Part shown: one piece after another, positions 59,535 to 64,000 of the stretch
How the letters are laid out: every line of letters begins with the position of its first letter
How positions within the stretch are numbered: the first letter of the stretch is position 1
Assembly: GCA_036345935.2 (NCBI GenBank)
Contig: JADWOT020000004.1
Coordinates: 5,862,168-5,926,167 of the forward strand
Length of the DNA stretch: 64,000 nt
Source of the DNA: Taenia hydatigena
Taxonomy: Eukaryota; Platyhelminthes; Cestoda; Cyclophyllidea; Taeniidae
Direction: 5' to 3'
Translations under genes and position numbers: made by a program
The notes under the pieces: generated by a model
Database searches by the model: none
What the model saw: only the letters and a program-made list of their open reading frames with translations
What the model was told of the DNA's origin: nothing

Positions 59535-62500
59535 TTAGGTGAGCTGGCGGAGATGCGGACACAGGAGAAATGTTCTTCTAAGCACCCGTGTTTTACAGAA
59601 AAAAATGTATTATTTTTTGTAATAAGTCCCTAAGGGGACAAAAAAGGAGTACGACATTGCCTACACCCACATACACACAAAACATCAAAATCATCCACTG
59701 TTAAGCTGGCTTGTGTATGTACGCCTGTATATAAAAAACAAAAGAGATTGAGAAACCTAGCTTCATCATTATCTCGGTGTTGTAAATATTGGGTGATAAG
59801 AGACCTCATAGGATGCTCTGATGGGGTAGTGTTTTGGCTCAACATGCAGTGCCCAAGTAGTAAAGCTGAAGTTCACCCAAGTTAGCTGCTTTGGTATCCT
59901 AAGTACTCTTACTACACAAAAGTTTGCTGCTTGTGTTGATTATTCAGGAATGGGTTTGCAGTCTGCATTCTAAATGTTCGCTAAACGGACTCATAAAGCC
60001 GACGTCTGGGAATCACTAATGTCTAGGATTGCCCCTGTTAGGTGGAGGGTGTAACTTGCCATGTCCACAATAACCACATGCTAAAGTGGACCTAAGTGCT
60101 TCATGGTCTCTTCTGTAATGAGAGACATCCTTAGACTTCGACCTCGTGCATTTTATCAGCCAAACCCACTCTGTTTTGTGTGTGCACTGCTACAACTGTT
60201 GCTTGCAGGTTTCTAGAATGGTAGCAAGATGCATGCGGTGCTTAATGCTACGTGGATCACCACCGCAGAAACAGTTTTTCTGCCATATGAGTCATAATTT
60301 GTATCACAAAAACGCTGCCCACCGGGTCGGCTCCATGGAGTCCTGTATATCCATGGGTGCTACGAATTATTAGTAAAGTACGCTTAGTGTATTATTGCCC
60401 TCTTCGGTATATACTAGCGCCAAAATTTAGTAGTGGCATTTGAAAAATTGCAAATTTTTTGTCTCAAAGCATTTTTCACACATCGGAACTGATCTCTATG
60501 TCAAAGGTCGCTGATGGAATTCAGTAGCATATATCTGGGATGATAAAGAAACTAAGGCTTTGATGCGATATTTGACACTTATAGCAAGCCTTTTTATCAC
60601 TTTGAAAGGTCTCACAAAATACGGGAAGTACAAAGTAATTTTATTCCCTTTTCACCTACCATTCAGAATGCTCTGTGCTGCGTCTTGCCTCTTTTCTACA
60701 GCAGGCAAATAAACTTGCAACGAGTGAAGAGTCCCCAAGAGATCCCTTAAAATCCCCATTTTAATGCACCTAACATAAAACGTAGAAGTAGACCAACAGA
60801 CAGAAAGGCAGCAGTTAGAGATTATGCCAAAAACTACTCGTGCTAGTGTAATTCACACTTCAGCAGCTATTCAGGAAAGCGACCGAAACCATGAAGCAAA
60901 GACTGAATAATAATGCAATCCTGCCTATGTGGGCCTCAATCACAAAGCACGTGCTGTCAAAGCTGCCCAAAATGTAACAAAGAAGGCGTTACGATGAGCT
61001 TACTGATTTTAAGCATTCATGAGGCTGACCATGAAACGAGACTATCTAAGGTCCTTTAATACGAAACTTTAAAATTTAAAATTCGAGTTCATTCACAATT
61101 TCCTTGATTATATGGCGCTATCTTTAGAACATCTTCATTGCTAGTATTGTTGTCGTTAGTTTGAGAAACCGACTGTACTTTAGGAATTTGTTTTTTTTTT
61201 CTACCGAAAAGTTCCCTATAGGAATGCACTGTAGCTAGTGGAGATTAGTGAGGGGGAAAACTGAGAAACGCCTCATTTGCCTCACCCCAAACCGGCTTTC
61301 AGTTTCCTCTTGTGTTTGCTTTATAAATCATTGAGTTTACATTTCACCCTAAGTGAGGGTGGGGTAAGGGGACCAGGGCATTTCCATTTATCTCAACCCC
61401 TCCTCCATCCCCCACCTTCCAGTGGAAAATAATTTTGGCTGCATAAATTGCGGTGGACTGAGGTAAAACTCTGTGCAAAGTAGAGAATTTTATCGAGTGC
61501 CACTTTACTTCCTAACGAGAGAAGGAGTTGATACTAATGGACAAGAAATGTTACATTTGGGGTTAATCACGGAGGGACAGGGCCCAGTAGTGTGTCATTC
61601 AACCTGGAGACAACGATTAGCCTATTGATTGCAGTGATTGGTTGATGCTTTTGACGGTTTCCTCACCTCCGATTGGCTGAAAGGCGGATGAACCTGAATT
61701 CCCCTATACAATACAATACTGGGGGATTTTAATCATTACAGGATAACACAGATCATTTGATGAAATTTTTTTCTGTTATACGATTTGACATTTGGGTACA
61801 AATGCCTGGCACTCACTCCACACTCATGGACGATTTGAATGGTCTGCGAGAAGGAAAAAACGCCACCTGGCATCGTTTCCTCGGCCATTTGATACCGAAA
61901 ACACATCTGGTAGTGTTTTTGTAATCTCCGATGCAGCTACACGCTTGTCTTCACAATGAACTATTGTTCACTTCTAAATTTACAAATGTACTTCTCAAGG
62001 TCATTGTAGGTGTTTAAAAATGCTATTGCCCAGGCCATGCAATTGGACAATGTTTGAAAGAGGAGCTAGGAATTTTACATTTTTACTATCCTGGCTACAG
62101 TGTTGACTTCGACACTTCGTTTATCTGAGTTAATCTTGCAGGCATTGATTTAAAAATGCAACATCGGTGTGACTACAAAACGAGACGGGGAATGTTCAAT
62201 CATTTCGATGTATTTTATCAACGTTTGTGACAAGAGTGTATCCGACAACATTGTCGAAGACGTCTCTACCACAAATGGGGACTTAGTAGCGACATTGCTC
62301 CACCTTTTGAGCAGCATCAGGCCTTTCCGCCGTTCCTCTACGGCGAGTCGTACCTACCCACACGGAGGTGTTGATAACGCGCCGTGAGGGATTCACGTTA
62401 CTGATACTGCACGTTGAATGCTCACGCCGTAGGAAAAATAGCATTAGGTTAACAATTTTTTTCTGCAAGGCCGATTGTACAACAGGAAGTTTGAGCTACT

Positions 62501-63714
62501 TCTCATGATTCCCCTGATCGTGATCCTAGTCGCTTATTGCTCACCTCTTTGAAAGGAAACACTTACTGTTGATGGAAGTCTATCAAGACTGTCAATAGAA
62601 GAGTGCTCTTAGCACTGTTGCAGAGCATCAGTTGTCAACATTTTCAGCTCTAAAATTACTGACAGTAAAGAAATGGGATTAGGTTTTATAAACTCCTTCA
62701 GCTAGGCATTCGATATGGGAAATCAGGATAGTTGCTACCTCGTATTGAGTCCGCTTTCTGTTTCTACAAAGGTAGCAGGTTAATTCACCTCAAAAGACAA
62801 AAAAAAACTCATTAAAAAGCCTACAAATAACGTTTGAAAGGACTGAGACAAAAAGTATGCCAAAAAATGGCGGCCAGACCCGTGAGGACCAATTTTACCA
62901 TCTAGTGAAGCAGGACGTGGAAGCGGCTGCATTTTCTCGGATACCTAAACCATTTTACACCAAAATTATGCCTTAATTTGCTATTAAGAATCCTCATGAA
63001 GCAACCCAAAACACTCTCAAACATGTTGTGTGGAGTGTTTAGCGTGAGAAATGGGAAAATTCCAGGCTCAGCCCAGCCCAAAGGTGGCACTGATGTGAAA
63101 ATGACCTGTGCGTTTGACCTTCCTATCCTCCACACTGCTTTCTAAGGAATGTGTCTTTCCTGTCCCCATTACACTTCTACCCTTGAAAAAAAGGCGATGG
63201 AAAAGGTGAATAGGTGCGCTCCAAGTTCAAGGTCACGGCTAAACCAATGTGATCGAAGAATTGACTTTAAAGCTTTTTTAAAAATTACTGGGCAATTTAA
63301 TCATTGTTGTAGGTTTTTTTTGAGAGTTTTAGAAGTTCTCTACTCAATTATTGAAAATGAGTTTGGAGAAGTGGTCTGTCATCATCCTCATGTAACTGTC
63401 ATATTGGAGGTATTTGTAATCCATGAGGTCAATAAAAGTCTGTTCTACTGAAATTTCAGTAAATTTTGCATGCCCTTCTCCAGTTTCTCTTCACACTTTC
63501 CAGAGTGAACAGTAATGGCAAAATCCATTTTCCCACTCCTCCCATTTTCCTGAGGTTTTGTGAACAAGCTGGGCGAAAGGTTGCTGTAAAAGAGACGCAA
63601 TGTATTTGGGACAAATGGAGGGGAACTAATTGAGAGAAGGACAAACTACATGCACGTTTCTTTTGGCTTACTTCTCTGCTTGCGACAGCGGTTCAGCGCT
63701 AACAGGGAAGCAGC
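59535..63714. other. intergenic between convergent genes, no gene seen
   Basis: 4.2 kb holding the 3' ends of the Dpr-like gene and of the minus-strand gene at the right edge. Two ATTGG motifs lie at 61637 and 61672. Frames up to 100 codons (63149-63451) lack any recognisable domain. Confidence 0.45.
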
Positions 63715-64000
63715 TCACTCAATGAAGTGTTCAACATCAAAACGCAGCTTGCTGAGGTAGTCTAAAACAAAAAGTTGTCTTTCCGATTTTGATATTATTC
63801 GTAAGGAGGAAGGTTCATTTGTTGTGCGTCAGGAGTTCCACCCACCGACTTTGCTATCGGCCGCGAGCTGCCAAGACTGCGATCGCTGCCACTTACTTTC
63901 CTCACTGTCCCTCGGAGTGGAATAAGCCTCCGATTTTGCCCTTTTTCGTAGACGTCTCCACCGTCGCTTCAACATCGGATGATCTCGTGACCCAAGACTA
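63715..64000 (-). CDS. 3' end of an unidentified minus-strand gene (2 exons, partial)
   Basis: Exon A, 64000-63897, is open from the window edge and encodes HPMLKRRWRRLRKRAKSEAY then STPRDSEE, ending GGAAA|GTAAGT (phase 1). A 135-bp intron with a TTTTTGTTTTAG acceptor leads to exon B, 63761-63715, encoding YLSKLRFDVEHFIE and TGA (63715-63717). The phases agree and both splice sites are strong. The strongly basic stretch followed by an acidic tail would suit a cytosolic C-terminus, for instance of a membrane protein, but I do not recognise the family. Confidence 0.55.

Overview
The window is eukaryotic nuclear DNA that is AT-leaning and intron-rich. Coding exons are short and islanded, introns run from about 0.13 to 15 kb, and there are no operons or rRNA genes. 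The gene set is a motile-cilium protein, a DUR3-type urea/solute symporter and a Dpr/DIP-like immunoglobulin adhesion protein. This, the base composition and the very long introns suggest an invertebrate, most likely a flatworm and perhaps a tapeworm. That assignment is inference; no sequence here fixes the species.

Layout. Bases 1-81 may be the end of a + strand gene. 859-2958 (-) is an intronless 699-aa CFAP100 (CCDC37)-like coiled-coil gene. 3498-3680 (+) is a broken fragment resembling the nucleotidyltransferase start of TENT4/Trf4 poly(A) polymerases. 6098-27679 (+) is a complete 15-exon gene, which I reassembled by splice phase, for a divergent DUR3-family sodium:solute symporter. Its coding length is 2,181 nt (726 aa plus stop), and one intron appears to be GC-AG. 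27680-37192 is gene-poor, with a 379-bp tandem duplication, decayed protein-like fragments and one possible terminal exon. 37346-59534 (+) is a second long gene for a secreted, probably GPI-anchored protein with two Ig domains, closest in pattern to insect Dpr/DIP synaptic proteins. It has 6 supported exons and 1-2 possible extra ones, with about 15 kb of intron before the last exon. 63715-64000 (-) is the 3' end of another gene that continues past the window.

The genes do not form a pathway. CFAP100 acts in the axoneme, the symporter in the plasma membrane and the Ig protein at the cell surface, probably in neurons. Repeats are modest: a dispersed ~205-bp family with two clear copies (8422 and 46079), the tandem duplication, three copies of a GTCAC-N6-GTGACGT palindrome between 54.5 and 56.8 kb, and a G-rich tract at 50.8 kb. 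I found no CRISPR array, prokaryotic element, tRNA or rRNA gene.

Most useful for follow-up are the two reconstructed split genes. No single open frame reveals either of them, so their exon coordinates are listed one by one.
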